DNA of 32,280 nt from Mariniblastus sp. Its GTDB lineage: Bacteria > Planctomycetota > Planctomycetia > Pirellulales > Pirellulaceae. Below the pieces are notes generated by a model, which was given only the letters and a program-made list of their open reading frames with translations, did not search any database and was not told the DNA's origin. Shown here piece by piece: positions 17,712 through 27,086 of the stretch (position 1 is the first letter of the stretch; each line of letters begins with the position of its first letter). The position numbers and the translations under genes were made by a program. The stretch is taken from the NCBI GenBank assembly GCA_028823415.1, contig JAPKBL010000058.1, forward strand, positions 1-32,280, written 5' to 3'.

Positions 17712-19280
17712 TCAAACGCTTAGCTTTCTTTTGATTCTAGAACCCTCAGGCGTCTGCTGTACCTCAAAACCAGCCGCGTGTATCTTGTCGCGAAAAGCGT
17801 CTGAGGTCGGCCAGTCTTTATCTTTCCGAGCCGTATCCATTTCATTGGCCCATTGCTGAGCCTGTTCGAATTCAGCGACATCGGATTCCGACTCCAGCTC
17901 TTCCGCAGCGTTGACGATACCTTCGTTAATCGGAGCCACCGACAAAACCGAATTCATTTTTTTCAAAACAGCGAGCGACATGCGAGGGTCCCGATGGTCA
18001 CCTTTTATCCACGGAAGCATCACCCCTAATGCACCCGAAACATTTAGGTCATCGGCTAACATAGCGGTGAATTCTCCCAGCACTGGATGCGACAAATCAA
18101 CCTCAACGGTACCGCCGTCGTCAGCGATTTTGTCTTCCAGTGATTGACGAAATTCAACCATCCGGTCAATGGTTTGGGCAGAATCAATTAGCCCCTTCGC
18201 GGTGAAGTTCATATTGGTTCGGTAGTGTGATTTAATTAATTCGAATCGCAGAACCGCCGGATGTACACTTCGCCCCATTTCAATTAGCCCGCCTGTGTTT
18301 TCGTCAGCGACTTTTACCTTTCCATCAAATACATCCCGCGCCGTATAAAAATTACCCAACGACTTTGACATCTTCTCATTTTCGACGAAAAGAAATCTCG
18401 CATGAATCCAGAAATTTGCAAACCGATCCTGCCCCGTCGCCCCGCAGGATTGGGCAATTTCACACTCGTGGTGTGGGAAAATAAGATCTTCTCCCCCGGT
18501 GTGTATGTCGATCACATCCCGCCCAATAATCGACCGCGCCATCACGCTACACTCAATGTGCCACCCCGGATATCCGACACCCCATGGTGAATCCCATTTC
18601 ATAATGTGATGCTGATCCGGTTTCCAGAGCATGAAGTCTCCCGGGTGCTTCTTTCGAGATTGATTTTCCTCGGAAACACGACCACCGGCATTGCTCTGAA
18701 TTTTCTCCAACGAGTTTCCACTTAGCTTCCCGTATTCAGGAAAACTCTCAACGCTGTAGTAAACGACACCGTCATCGGCAATGTAGGCATGGCCTCGCTC
18801 GAGCAATTTTTGAATCATTCCGATCATGCCGTCGGCACCCTCGACATGATCCGTCGCTTTGGGAACGTTCTGAGGATACTCGTAAGCTACCTTGTAGCCC
18901 AACCGCCGAGCATCTTCCAGAAAAGCCTGCGTGTAGAAATCGGCGATTTGGTAGGGATCTTCCGGATTTTCAATTGCCCCCTCAGGGACCCGACCCGACT
19001 TTTTATTGACTTTGACACGGTTAGCGGCCTCCATCATTTTATCCGCCTCACCCTCGACCATGTGGCCGACATCGGTGATGTTCATCACATGATGAACGTC
19101 ATGCCCCGTCAGCTCGAAAAATCTTCGGAGTAAGTCACCAAACAAAAACGATCGAAAATTACCAATGTGTGCGAAGTCATAAACAGTTGGCCCGCAACTG
19201 TACATCGAAACTTTACCTGGCTCTAACGGAGTAAACTCTTCGTGCCGGTTCGTCAAAGAATTGTAAAATTGAATTTTCAT
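17712..19280 (-). CDS. cysS: Cysteinyl-tRNA synthetase
   Basis: Class I aminoacyl-tRNA synthetase charging tRNA-Cys. 522 residues from the ATG at 19280, where the family N-terminus KIQFYNSLT begins; a Met 14 codons earlier adds nothing conserved. The zinc Cys29 in [15 protein letters not shown], the HIGN form of the HIGH motif (38-41), [10 protein letters not shown] and HHECEIAQS (remaining zinc ligands) and KMSKSLGN are all present. A hydrophilic insert ([14 protein letters not shown]) precedes MLWKP. Note that Cys supply is relevant here because a nearby gene appears to use selenocysteine, but nothing connects them directly. Confidence 0.97.
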   Translation of the reverse strand: MKIQFYNSLTNRHEEFTPLEPGKVSMYSCGPTVYDFAHIGNFRSFLFGDLLRRFFELTGHDVHHVMNITDVGHMVEGEADKMMEAANRVKVNKKSGRVPEGAIENPEDPYQIADFYTQAFLEDARRLGYKVAYEYPQNVPKATDHVEGADGMIGMIQKLLERGHAYIADDGVVYYSVESFPEYGKLSGNSLEKIQSNAGGRVSEENQSRKKHPGDFMLWKPDQHHIMKWDSPWGVGYPGWHIECSVMARSIIGRDVIDIHTGGEDLIFPHHECEIAQSCGATGQDRFANFWIHARFLFVENEKMSKSLGNFYTARDVFDGKVKVADENTGGLIEMGRSVHPAVLRFELIKSHYRTNMNFTAKGLIDSAQTIDRMVEFRQSLEDKIADDGGTVEVDLSHPVLGEFTAMLADDLNVSGALGVMLPWIKGDHRDPRMSLAVLKKMNSVLSVAPINEGIVNAAEELESESDVAEFEQAQQWANEMDTARKDKDWPTSDAFRDKIHAAGFEVQQTPEGSRIKRKLSV

Positions 19281-19486
19281 TGCGTTAGTTCGCTGCGAGG
19301 TAGAGAGCACATTTAAAAGCATTAGGTCTGCACAAATTTACACGCTAACCATGATTTAGCTCAAGCCAGATGCAGGGGGAACCCAGGCTTTTCAAGAGAA
19401 CAAACGCCGCGAAACTGCGTCTTCTAACCAAAGAAACGACCATTCAGCGAAAACTTCCATCATTCAGCCGGCCTCAATGACGACTG

Positions 19487-21151
19487 CTATCGCGGCAGCC
19501 CCGTAATTTCCCATATTTCATACAGCCACGGATGAACCCAAGGGTTCATCACCGAATAGCAAGCTGAAATCGCGCTGACAGCAAACAAAAAGTAACAAAT
19601 TGCCTTTCCAGTTTTGGTTCTTGCCAACCCATCCACCACTGGCAACATGCAAACCAGCCACAAAGGCGCCAACCAAAACAGCCACCTCAACGCACTCGTT
19701 ACACCGCCATAATTTCGATCCATCTCAGGCCGAACTAAATAAAAACCGATGACAACCACCGACAGCACCACCGTCATAAATCCGAGCCAACGCATTTGAA
19801 ATTGCCCCGCCATTTTCGCACCGATTAACAGTGAAAACATCCCGGCAAAACTCATCACCCACATTGGCGTCAATGAAAATACACCATGGTGACCGAACAG
19901 CACATGAAATGCATACAAGATTCCCGACGGCTGTCCGCGATCGACGAGCGATTTCGAATCTGCGTTAACATCCAGCCAGTAACTACCTGAGTAGTCGTAC
20001 CAGTTATCCCACTCGCGTATCTCATATTCAAAACCGGGTTGCCCAACTCCTCCAAGTTTGACGATCGAAAACTGTTTCGCTGATAACGAGTCCCTCACAA
20101 CCCACCGAGTCTCGTTGCTAGGCGAACTAGGCCAAGATCCTTTGGTAACCTCAGGAGAACCAATCTCGAGGTGGTTCATTTCCCTCGGCAGCTGTCCCTT
20201 TTCTAAGTCTATGTCAAAATTTCCTGCAATTGTCTTAACCACCGCACCATCGCCCCGATGAGCGTAGGCCGGTCGATATTCCCCATGAGCAAGATAATTG
20301 GTCCCGAAAAATCCGATCGCGATTAACAAACAGCCGGGAGCAAACCCAGTCGCCATTCTGCGAGGCGAACGAACGATACAATACAACGCAGCGAAACTAA
20401 AAAATGAGAGGGCAGGTAACTCATTGGCGGCGGCAAAGGCGGAAAATAAGCCTGCCGCAAAAAAATAACGCCAGCCGGCATGCTGTTTTCGCCAGATCAC
20501 CGATAAACAGTAAAGAGCAATCATGACGCTGATCGCCGCGGGCAAATGATTATTCAGAGTGTTGACGTAGGTCGAAAGGTAAGTCCCAAAACCGGCGCAA
20601 GCCAAAACGTAATACCGAGCCCAGTCACGAACTGGAATTGAATTGATAGTCAGCGCCATGAAAAAAAGGTAGATCGCCCAGCCGCCGACATTGACAAACA
20701 ACAACATAAAACGCGTCACAAAAATCGGATCGTTTTCCAGATCCTTCCCCGTAATTGATTTGACACCGCGATAGACTCCGGCGAGGAGCGTTGGCAACAG
20801 CGTGGGCTTGCTAGAGTAAAAATGAAGACGTCCGTCTTCACCGACATGCTGAACTTTGTCAATCGAATCCCAATCGATTGGCTGCCCGCCTCGGATCACG
20901 TCATCAATTTCATAGGTACCGTTATCACCGACCGACCGAATGGTGCACCACCGACTTCGATCGTTCGCACTAAAAAACGGCGACTCACCACGGGCTTGGA
21001 AATTTTGCACCGTCAAAACACGCCCAGCAACAACCGATAGCGAGCATAAGATTAAGATCCAAAAAATCGCCCAATGCCGTTGTGCGCAAAAATTCGGCAA
21101 CTCGGCCGGGCAAGTTTCATTTTGATTTTTGGAATTTGAAGACGCATTCAT
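19487..21151 (-). CDS. Polytopic membrane protein, possibly GT-C type glycosyltransferase
   Basis: 554 residues from ATG 21151 (a TTG ten codons upstream is less likely). One hydrophobic segment near the N-terminus (IFWILILCSLSVVAGRVL) is followed by a soluble part, then about eight to ten more helices with a large extracytoplasmic domain between them (roughly 300-400, containing REWDNWYDYSGSYWLDV). No motif proves an enzyme, but the general layout, and the position after a flippase-like protein and a GT2 glycosyltransferase, fit a lipid-linked-sugar-dependent GT-C enzyme. That is inference from context. The gene starts 83 nt after the GT2 stop. Confidence 0.7.
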   Translation of the reverse strand: MNASSNSKNQNETCPAELPNFCAQRHWAIFWILILCSLSVVAGRVLTVQNFQARGESPFFSANDRSRWCTIRSVGDNGTYEIDDVIRGGQPIDWDSIDKVQHVGEDGRLHFYSSKPTLLPTLLAGVYRGVKSITGKDLENDPIFVTRFMLLFVNVGGWAIYLFFMALTINSIPVRDWARYYVLACAGFGTYLSTYVNTLNNHLPAAISVMIALYCLSVIWRKQHAGWRYFFAAGLFSAFAAANELPALSFFSFAALYCIVRSPRRMATGFAPGCLLIAIGFFGTNYLAHGEYRPAYAHRGDGAVVKTIAGNFDIDLEKGQLPREMNHLEIGSPEVTKGSWPSSPSNETRWVVRDSLSAKQFSIVKLGGVGQPGFEYEIREWDNWYDYSGSYWLDVNADSKSLVDRGQPSGILYAFHVLFGHHGVFSLTPMWVMSFAGMFSLLIGAKMAGQFQMRWLGFMTVVLSVVVIGFYLVRPEMDRNYGGVTSALRWLFWLAPLWLVCMLPVVDGLARTKTGKAICYFLFAVSAISACYSVMNPWVHPWLYEIWEITGLPR

Positions 21152-21234
21152 ACTGATTGAGCTACCGCCTGAAACCGCCAATTAGAGGATTTCAACGATG
21201 AAATTAAGGGTTATGTTCCACATTCCAAGATATT

Positions 21235-22212
21235 TTACGCTTGTTCTCTTTCAGGTCCACCAAGCTGGCTTCGAATTGAATAAGGCTCTCGACTTTCCTG
21301 ACCGCGAGCAACAATCAACTCCGCCAGGAATCCCATACACAACAACTGGGTGCCAAGCAAAAAAGCCCCCAGTGAATAAATAAGCAACGGTCGCTGATGA
21401 ACGGGATCCCAACCACTAAAGGCTTCGACCGTTATCCGTAGCATCCAGTAAGCCGTCATGTATGCGATTCCAGCAGAACCAAGCACCAACGAAAACAACC
21501 CCAGCGCGCCAATCACATGCTGAGGACGCTGATTAAATCCCGTTAAAAAACTGACAGTCAATAAATCCAAAAAACCTTTTGGCAATCGCGACCATCCATA
21601 TTTAGAAACTCCGTGCTCGCGGGCTCGGTGATTGACCGCTATCTCACCAACCCGAAAACCTTTTGCGTGGGCCAAGACCGGAACGAACCGATGCATTTCT
21701 CCGTAGAGTTTGACTTCGTCAAATATCTCACGACGATATAATTTAAACCCGCAATTGTGATCGTGGAGCTTCACGCCGGTAAGAAAACCTACCAGCCAAT
21801 TGAAAACCTTAGACGGAATTGTCTTTCCGATCGGATCATGCCGCACCTGTTTCCAACCACTAATCAAGTCATAATCGTCGCTTAGTTTTTCCAGCATACT
21901 CGGCAATTCGGCTGGGTCATCTTGCAAATCCGCATCCATCGTCACAAACAATGAACCCGTGGCGGATTCCGCCCCGGCGCGTAAAGCGGCAGCCTTACCA
22001 AAATTTCGACGAAACCGGATGCACTGGACGCGTGAATCAGAATCCGCCAACTCAGATAAAACAACCCAACTGCGGTCGGTTGATCCGTCATCAACAAAAA
22101 CGTACTCAAGCTGATACTGATTTGCCTCGGCAACTTCACTAATTTCACGATGTAATTCTTTGAGCGAATCTTCTTCGTTAAAAACCGGAATGATGACTGA
22201 GATTTTTGGCAT
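21235..22212 (-). CDS. GT2 family glycosyltransferase, polyprenyl-phosphate sugar synthase type
   Basis: 325 residues. The GT-A domain starts ISVIIPVFNEEDSL, with VDDGSTDRSW, the metal motif MDADLQDDP (DxD), and GFKLYRREIF/HRFVPVLAHAKG as in DPM1, ArnC and GtrB proteins. Two transmembrane helices follow near the C-terminus (VIGALGLFSLVLGSAGIAYM and a second one ending LCMGFLAELIVA). Enzymes of this layout move a sugar from a nucleotide donor to undecaprenyl phosphate at the inner face of the membrane. It follows the flippase-like gene by 27 nt, so the two are coexpressed. Confidence 0.9.
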   Translation of the reverse strand: MPKISVIIPVFNEEDSLKELHREISEVAEANQYQLEYVFVDDGSTDRSWVVLSELADSDSRVQCIRFRRNFGKAAALRAGAESATGSLFVTMDADLQDDPAELPSMLEKLSDDYDLISGWKQVRHDPIGKTIPSKVFNWLVGFLTGVKLHDHNCGFKLYRREIFDEVKLYGEMHRFVPVLAHAKGFRVGEIAVNHRAREHGVSKYGWSRLPKGFLDLLTVSFLTGFNQRPQHVIGALGLFSLVLGSAGIAYMTAYWMLRITVEAFSGWDPVHQRPLLIYSLGAFLLGTQLLCMGFLAELIVARGQESREPYSIRSQLGGPEREQA

Positions 22213-22239
22213 ATTTCTTTCGCTCCAGAGAACAACTCT

Positions 22240-23259
22240 CTACGGTACTTTACCGATTGCACGACGGCACCCGTAAATTATACCAGACGTAGCGAGTTCC
22301 GCCGTTAACCAGATCACCCGAATCACGATCGCCGCTACAATCGCCGTGACCGCACCAAACTGAGAACCGAGAAGTGGAATCATGACCAATTCCCGAACAC
22401 CCAACCCGCCCGGAAGCAACGAGACAAAACCTGCCACCGTCGCCAAGGAAACACATACCATCGCCAACGAAAAATCGGAAACAGCCACGGTCGTACCAGG
22501 AATACCTTTTAATACCATCCACAAACTCAAGCCATTTAAACACCATCCCATGGTCATCAACAGCCAACCGAAACTCATCGTCTGAAGATTCAAGCCATTC
22601 AATAGCTTTTTCGCTTTGCGACCTTTCACAACCCCCAATTTCAAGGCAATCCGACGAAAGATCGACGGCCAAGTTAATACTCCCGCAATGATCGTCAGCG
22701 CAACACCAATCAATTTCAGAATTAGCTGACCTTCAAATTGCATCACCAATAATAGACTGCCGATCGCTGAACCTACAAAAATCCAGGTTAACGTTTCTAC
22801 GAAAACGCTCGCCGCGGCCGGGGCAGTGCTCACCTCATCTCCGCGAATCATATCGGTTCTGATCACGACAACCATTGCTTTACCTGGCACGTATTTACCA
22901 AGCTGACTTGCAAAAAATGCCAACAATGCCGCTCCGAATTTTGGCTTTTGTCCCAATGCAATCAGAACGCGAAACCAAAAACAACACGATAAAAACATCG
23001 TTCCGATGTAAACTCCGACCGCGCCCAACCACCAACCGTACTTGACTGCTGAAAAATCAATTCCCTCTTGCCGTAACTGCTGAAAAGAAGTGATAGCAGT
23101 GTAGACAACCGCAAGCCCAACGGAGATCACCATGACGAAACGGAAACAACGGATTAATTCAGCCTTTCCCCAACGTTTAAGCTCTACGCCGTCAGTTTTT
23201 CGATCTGATTGGGGAACATCCGAATTTTGAGCCAAGAGATCGTCGGTTTGTTTAGGCAC
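22240..23259 (-). CDS. Flippase-like / lysylphosphatidylglycerol synthetase-like transmembrane protein (UPF0104)
   Basis: 339 residues with about eight transmembrane helices after a 30-residue hydrophilic N-terminus. SQLGKYVPGKAMVV and LPGGLGVRE are the two conserved motifs of the UPF0104/AglD2 (PF03706) family, which is related to the membrane half of MprF. Members near GT2 enzymes are thought to flip or handle lipid-linked sugars; no direct role can be read here. Start codon is GTG at 23259, no strong ribosome-binding site. First gene of the minus-strand membrane cluster, divergent from the 23418 gene with 158 nt between. Confidence 0.85.
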   Translation of the reverse strand: MPKQTDDLLAQNSDVPQSDRKTDGVELKRWGKAELIRCFRFVMVISVGLAVVYTAITSFQQLRQEGIDFSAVKYGWWLGAVGVYIGTMFLSCCFWFRVLIALGQKPKFGAALLAFFASQLGKYVPGKAMVVVIRTDMIRGDEVSTAPAAASVFVETLTWIFVGSAIGSLLLVMQFEGQLILKLIGVALTIIAGVLTWPSIFRRIALKLGVVKGRKAKKLLNGLNLQTMSFGWLLMTMGWCLNGLSLWMVLKGIPGTTVAVSDFSLAMVCVSLATVAGFVSLLPGGLGVRELVMIPLLGSQFGAVTAIVAAIVIRVIWLTAELATSGIIYGCRRAIGKVP

Positions 23260-23417
23260 GATAATAATTTCTGTCTTTTGAGCAGGCCACGAGTACCGAG
23301 GCTTGGTCTCAATTCAAGTTTCCTGGGTTCCTCGAAGATTTCGCTATTTACCCGCATGTTACCGAATCATTAACATAGACCGCTACCCAAAAAATATTTT
23401 GATTGTTGGAGCTGTCC

Positions 23418-24497
23418 ATGAAGGGACTTATCACCCTACTTTTCGCCGCTGCTATTGCAGGAATCATTAGCCCGTGCCCGTATTGCACAGCCGGTGAGCA
23501 AATACCGACCTCAGAACCTTCGGTCGCCCAGAACCTCATAAAACCCATGATACTCACACTGGACGAATTCACTGTAAATTCGTTTCGCCAGCAAGGGTTA
23601 CTGATCGCCGACATTGATCCCCGCGATAGAAATCAAAGAGCATTGGATTTGAAGTGCGTAAACGGCTTCATCCTCGTTCAAGAGAACAATCCAAACCCAA
23701 ATCTACAATTAAGAAAATTGAATCGCCAAGATTCATGGGAGAAGGATGGAGTAATCAGATTTCAATTAAAAGAATCCGACATTCAATCACTCCAAACTTG
23801 CCGCCTGGCCTATGAATTAGCAGAAGAAGATCGAGGGCGTTTCACCAAAGTTCAATTCGCCTATCAGAATGACCTACCTCCTGCGTCAAAAACCGAAGTC
23901 CTTTTGAACCAACAAGCGGGAAATATAAACAACATTCGCGATACGGAAAAAAAAGCGGCTTACGAGCTTAGCCCAGTCCTCCCTGACTACGCACTCGACG
24001 ACACGGCAGTCAGAGGATCTACCCAAAGGCAGGACCTTAAGTCCCCCAATCAACAAGAGCCAATGAGCCCCCCAGTTCCAAGAAATTTCACCAAACTTTC
24101 CCAGCCTCAATGGGGCAATCGGACAGCAGCTGGGATTCCCAATCGAAATTCGAGAACCGAATTGCCCCCTCCCAGCACCAGACTCGCTAGCCACACCGAT
24201 GACATACCTGCAGAAAACCCGCTTGGTACTAAGAACCTACCTTCTACCACCAAAACCGCATTGAATATGGCCGAGCAAAAATTCGTCAACGACGTCTCAG
24301 CCAGCGTTGCCACTCCCGACGCTTCAGGAGAAAAAAACACATCAACATCCCAAGGAAGCTCCACCTTTTTCATTTACGTTATGCTGTTGATTTCACTGGG
24401 ACTCAATGTCTATTTAGTCATGATTTCCCGAAGTTTTTACGTTCGATACGGGGAATTAGCAACTGAGCTTCGCGAGACATTTACCGCAAATTTTTAA
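23418..24497 (+). CDS. Secreted, C-terminally anchored protein of unknown function
   Basis: 359 residues from ATG 23418, which has GGAG six bases upstream; a TTG at 23403 is inferior. A signal peptide (MKGLITLLFAAAIAGIIS, with CPYC just after it) opens the protein. A globular stretch to about 160 (LDLKCVNGFILVQENN, IRFQLKESDIQ) is followed by a Pro/Ser/Thr/Asn-rich linker and one C-terminal helix (STFFIYVMLLISLGLNVYLV) with a short charged tail (RYGELATELRE). The layout means an extracytoplasmic domain anchored in the membrane. It is just upstream of the OmpH-lpxC cluster, so an envelope role is plausible but unproven. Confidence 0.75.
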   Translation: MKGLITLLFAAAIAGIISPCPYCTAGEQIPTSEPSVAQNLIKPMILTLDEFTVNSFRQQGLLIADIDPRDRNQRALDLKCVNGFILVQENNPNPNLQLRKLNRQDSWEKDGVIRFQLKESDIQSLQTCRLAYELAEEDRGRFTKVQFAYQNDLPPASKTEVLLNQQAGNINNIRDTEKKAAYELSPVLPDYALDDTAVRGSTQRQDLKSPNQQEPMSPPVPRNFTKLSQPQWGNRTAAGIPNRNSRTELPPPSTRLASHTDDIPAENPLGTKNLPSTTKTALNMAEQKFVNDVSASVATPDASGEKNTSTSQGSSTFFIYVMLLISLGLNVYLVMISRSFYVRYGELATELRETFTANF

Positions 24498-24677
24498 AAA
24501 TCAGCCATTTGAAAAATGCTGGCAGATATTTTCCGAGCAAATCTCCCTTTACGAAAAACCCATTCGGCGACACAATGCCGAACACGAGACATTTTGATAA
24601 CTCGAACCGGCTAGTTTCGGCAAATGGATTTCCGAAACCGAATCGAGTACCCCTCACGACAGCAAGGAGTGCTGAAA

Positions 24678-25286
24678 GTGAAAATTAAGCGACGGATCGC
24701 AACTTTTCTTACCGTAATCGCGGTAACCGTCTTGATGAACCTATCTACCGTTTCGGCTCAACAAAAAGTCGCTATTGTGGATATCGGTTTGATTTTCAAG
24801 AGCCATGTCAATTTTGAGCGACAACTCAATGGCTTGAAAACAGAAGCGGAAGCATTCAAGACAAGATCTATGCAAGCTCAACAGAGTTTGATGGAAAAAG
24901 CTCAGCTTTTGCAAACAAGCGGTATTAAACCAGGCACGATCGAATTCAAAAATGAAGAAACGAGCATTGCTCAAGAATCGGCCGCAATGGAAGTTGACCA
25001 AAAAGACACAATGCGAGCATTGATGCAACGCGAAGCTCAACTTCATTTCCGAACTTATCAAGCAGTGAATCAAGAGGTTAAGCAATATTGCGACCGAAAC
25101 GGTATCCAGCTGGTGCTCAAGTACGACAGCAGCAAGATTGATTCGGGTAACCCAAGATCAGTGATGCAAAAAGTAAATGGTAACGTGATCTATCATGTTC
25201 CACAAAACGACATCACAGATCAAATCATTGCGAGAGTCAATCAACTCGCTACGGCTCAGCCCCCCAGTGGTACTTTGCAAAAGTAA
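24678..25286 (+). CDS. OmpH/Skp-family periplasmic chaperone
   Basis: 202 residues from GTG 24678, chosen because AAGGAG lies eight bases upstream (24664-24669) and the N-terminus then becomes a proper signal peptide (KIKRRIATFLTVIAVTVLM, cleavage near VSA). The mature part starts QQKVAIVDIGLIF as in Skp/OmpH proteins and continues as long helices (RQLNGLKTEAEAFK, LMQREAQLHFRTYQAV), ending with IQLVLKYD. Skp trimers hold outer-membrane proteins in the periplasm on the way to BamA. The gene lies 34 nt upstream of lpxC, a common arrangement in outer-membrane clusters. Confidence 0.88.
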   Translation: MKIKRRIATFLTVIAVTVLMNLSTVSAQQKVAIVDIGLIFKSHVNFERQLNGLKTEAEAFKTRSMQAQQSLMEKAQLLQTSGIKPGTIEFKNEETSIAQESAAMEVDQKDTMRALMQREAQLHFRTYQAVNQEVKQYCDRNGIQLVLKYDSSKIDSGNPRSVMQKVNGNVIYHVPQNDITDQIIARVNQLATAQPPSGTLQK

Positions 25287-25320
25287 GCCCAACGCCGGCA
25301 AACCGAAATCGCTGCCTCGC

Positions 25321-26214
25321 ATGATCCCTGAAAGTAAAACATTGGCTCCTCTCAGAAAGCAAACTACGATCTCCCAAAGCGTCTCAGTCTCCGGTTACGG
25401 ATTCTGGAGTGGTCAGGATATCGAATTGAAATTTCAACCTGCCTCTGCCAATAGTGGAATCGTGTTCGTCCGAACCGATCTTCCAGGTCACCCAAGGATT
25501 CCAGCAATTATCCAAAACCGAATTAACGGGCCTCGGCGAACGACGTTAGTTGCAGAAGGTTGTCCCGTTGAGATGGTGGAACATGTTCTCGCAGCGTTGG
25601 CGGGCTTGAAAATCGATAACTGCGAAATCCATGCCAACCGCGCAGAAATGCCGGGAGATGACGGATCCAGCAAAGCTTTCTCCGATGCCCTGAATCAAAC
25701 TGAAGTCATCGAGTTGGATGCCGAGCGGGAAACCATCCGCGTCACCTCTCCCATTCGCGTAGGCGACGAAAATTCTTGGATTCAAGCGGAGCCAGTCGAA
25801 CAAGATGAATATGAACTCGCGTACCATCTGCAATACGCGTGCCCATCCATCGGAACCCAGACCTACCAAACTCACGTTACCCCCGAGATTTTCGCAACGG
25901 AAATCGCCCCGGCAAGAACTTTTGTACTTCTCGAGGAAGCCCAAGAACTCCAGAAAAAAGGGCTGGGACGACGAGTCAGCTATCAGGACATCCTCGTTTT
26001 TGGGCCCCAAGGGCCAATCGACAACCAAGTTCGATTCGAAAACGAATGTGCCCGGCACAAATTACTAGACATGATTGGTGATTTTTCACTATCAGGAACT
26101 GACCTAATTGGAAAATTCACCGCCTCGAAAAGCGGCCACCGCTTGAACTCCCAATTGGTATTCGCGCTGCTACAGCAAATAGGCCATACTAACTCCATTC
26201 GAAAATCAGCTTGA
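25321..26214 (+). CDS. lpxC: UDP-3-O-acyl-N-acetylglucosamine deacetylase
   Basis: Zinc amidase performing the committed step of lipid A synthesis. 297 residues from ATG 25321. Zinc ligands are His88 (VEHVLAALAGL), His246 and Asp250 (RHKLLDMIGDF), and the catalytic His273 is in SGHRLNSQLV. APARTF followed by LGRRVSYQDILVFG is typical. The usual VGLHSG near the N-terminus is YGFWSG here, a divergence from proteobacterial enzymes that removes the Leu-His pair but keeps Gly residues. The start has no good ribosome-binding site. It overlaps lpxA by 4 nt. Confidence 0.95.
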   Translation: MIPESKTLAPLRKQTTISQSVSVSGYGFWSGQDIELKFQPASANSGIVFVRTDLPGHPRIPAIIQNRINGPRRTTLVAEGCPVEMVEHVLAALAGLKIDNCEIHANRAEMPGDDGSSKAFSDALNQTEVIELDAERETIRVTSPIRVGDENSWIQAEPVEQDEYELAYHLQYACPSIGTQTYQTHVTPEIFATEIAPARTFVLLEEAQELQKKGLGRRVSYQDILVFGPQGPIDNQVRFENECARHKLLDMIGDFSLSGTDLIGKFTASKSGHRLNSQLVFALLQQIGHTNSIRKSA

Positions 26215-27086
26215 AACGAACTACTGTGGATATATATTCCCCCAACCAAGGCACGCAGCAAGTGGACACAAACGAACCAGCAGCCAAAGTGTCAAATCTG
26301 GCCTGCGTCGACCCCCAGGCATCCCTCGCACCGGGTGTAGAAATCGGACCGTTTTGCGTAATCGGTCCCAAAGCGAAGATCGGTAGGAACACAAAATTAA
26401 TTAACAACGTGACGATCCTTGGCGACGTCACGTTAGGCGAGGACAACGTCGTCTCTCCGGGAGCAGTTCTAGGGGGAGAGCCTCAGGATCTTAGTTATCG
26501 CGGAACGGCCACCAAAGTCGTCATTGGTGACCGAAATGTTATCCGGGAATGTGTCACCATTAACCGGGCCACCGAAAAAGAAGACCATTACACGCGCGTC
26601 GGTAGTGACTGCTATTTCATGGGGAATGTCCATATCGCCCACGATTGCGTCATCGGCGATCGGGTGATCATTGGACATGGCTCGATGCTCGGCGGTCACG
26701 TTCATGTTGACCACCACGCAACCCTCTCGGGTTCGGTCGCCGTTACGCACTACGGTGCCATTGGCTGCTACACATTCGTAGGTGCCGCGAGTCGAGTACT
26801 ACAGGATATCGCGCCCTATATGTTGGCCGACGGTAGCCCGGCTCGACCTCGTTGTATCAACATCGTCGCCCTGCGAAGAAATAATTTCGAGCAGCCAGTC
26901 ATCGACGCGGTCAATGAAGCCTATCGACTGATGTATCGAGCCCGTGTTGGGCTGAGCAATTGCGAAGAAATCCTAAAATCCAAAGGCCATTTCCTTCCAG
27001 AGATCAGTCACTTTCTCGAAAAAGTTGCCCAATCGCAAGCAGGCCGCCATGGACGCGGCCGCGAGCTAAGGAGAAGAGCAGCGTGA
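26211..27086 (+). CDS. lpxA: UDP-N-acetylglucosamine (or 3-amino analogue) acyltransferase
   Basis: Transfers an acyl chain from acyl-ACP to UDP-GlcNAc, first step of lipid A. The left-handed beta-helix hexapeptides run from VDPQASLAPGVEIGPFCVIG through about residue 195. The catalytic His is His144 in NVHIAHDC (E. coli His125). The helical C-terminal domain is present (PVIDAVNEAYRLMYR) but short, ending in a Arg-rich tail. The start TTG overlaps the lpxC stop as TTGA and gives 27 residues before the usual N-terminus; in-frame GTG codons at 26226 and 26289 are alternatives. The next gene overlaps its stop as GTGA. Confidence 0.95.
   Translation: MKRTTVDIYSPNQGTQQVDTNEPAAKVSNLACVDPQASLAPGVEIGPFCVIGPKAKIGRNTKLINNVTILGDVTLGEDNVVSPGAVLGGEPQDLSYRGTATKVVIGDRNVIRECVTINRATEKEDHYTRVGSDCYFMGNVHIAHDCVIGDRVIIGHGSMLGGHVHVDHHATLSGSVAVTHYGAIGCYTFVGAASRVLQDIAPYMLADGSPARPRCINIVALRRNNFEQPVIDAVNEAYRLMYRARVGLSNCEEILKSKGHFLPEISHFLEKVAQSQAGRHGRGRELRRRAA

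Noticed and set aside
25546..26058. Minus-strand open frame of 170 codons opposite lpxC
   Set aside because: Antisense to conserved lpxC catalytic regions; no independent support.
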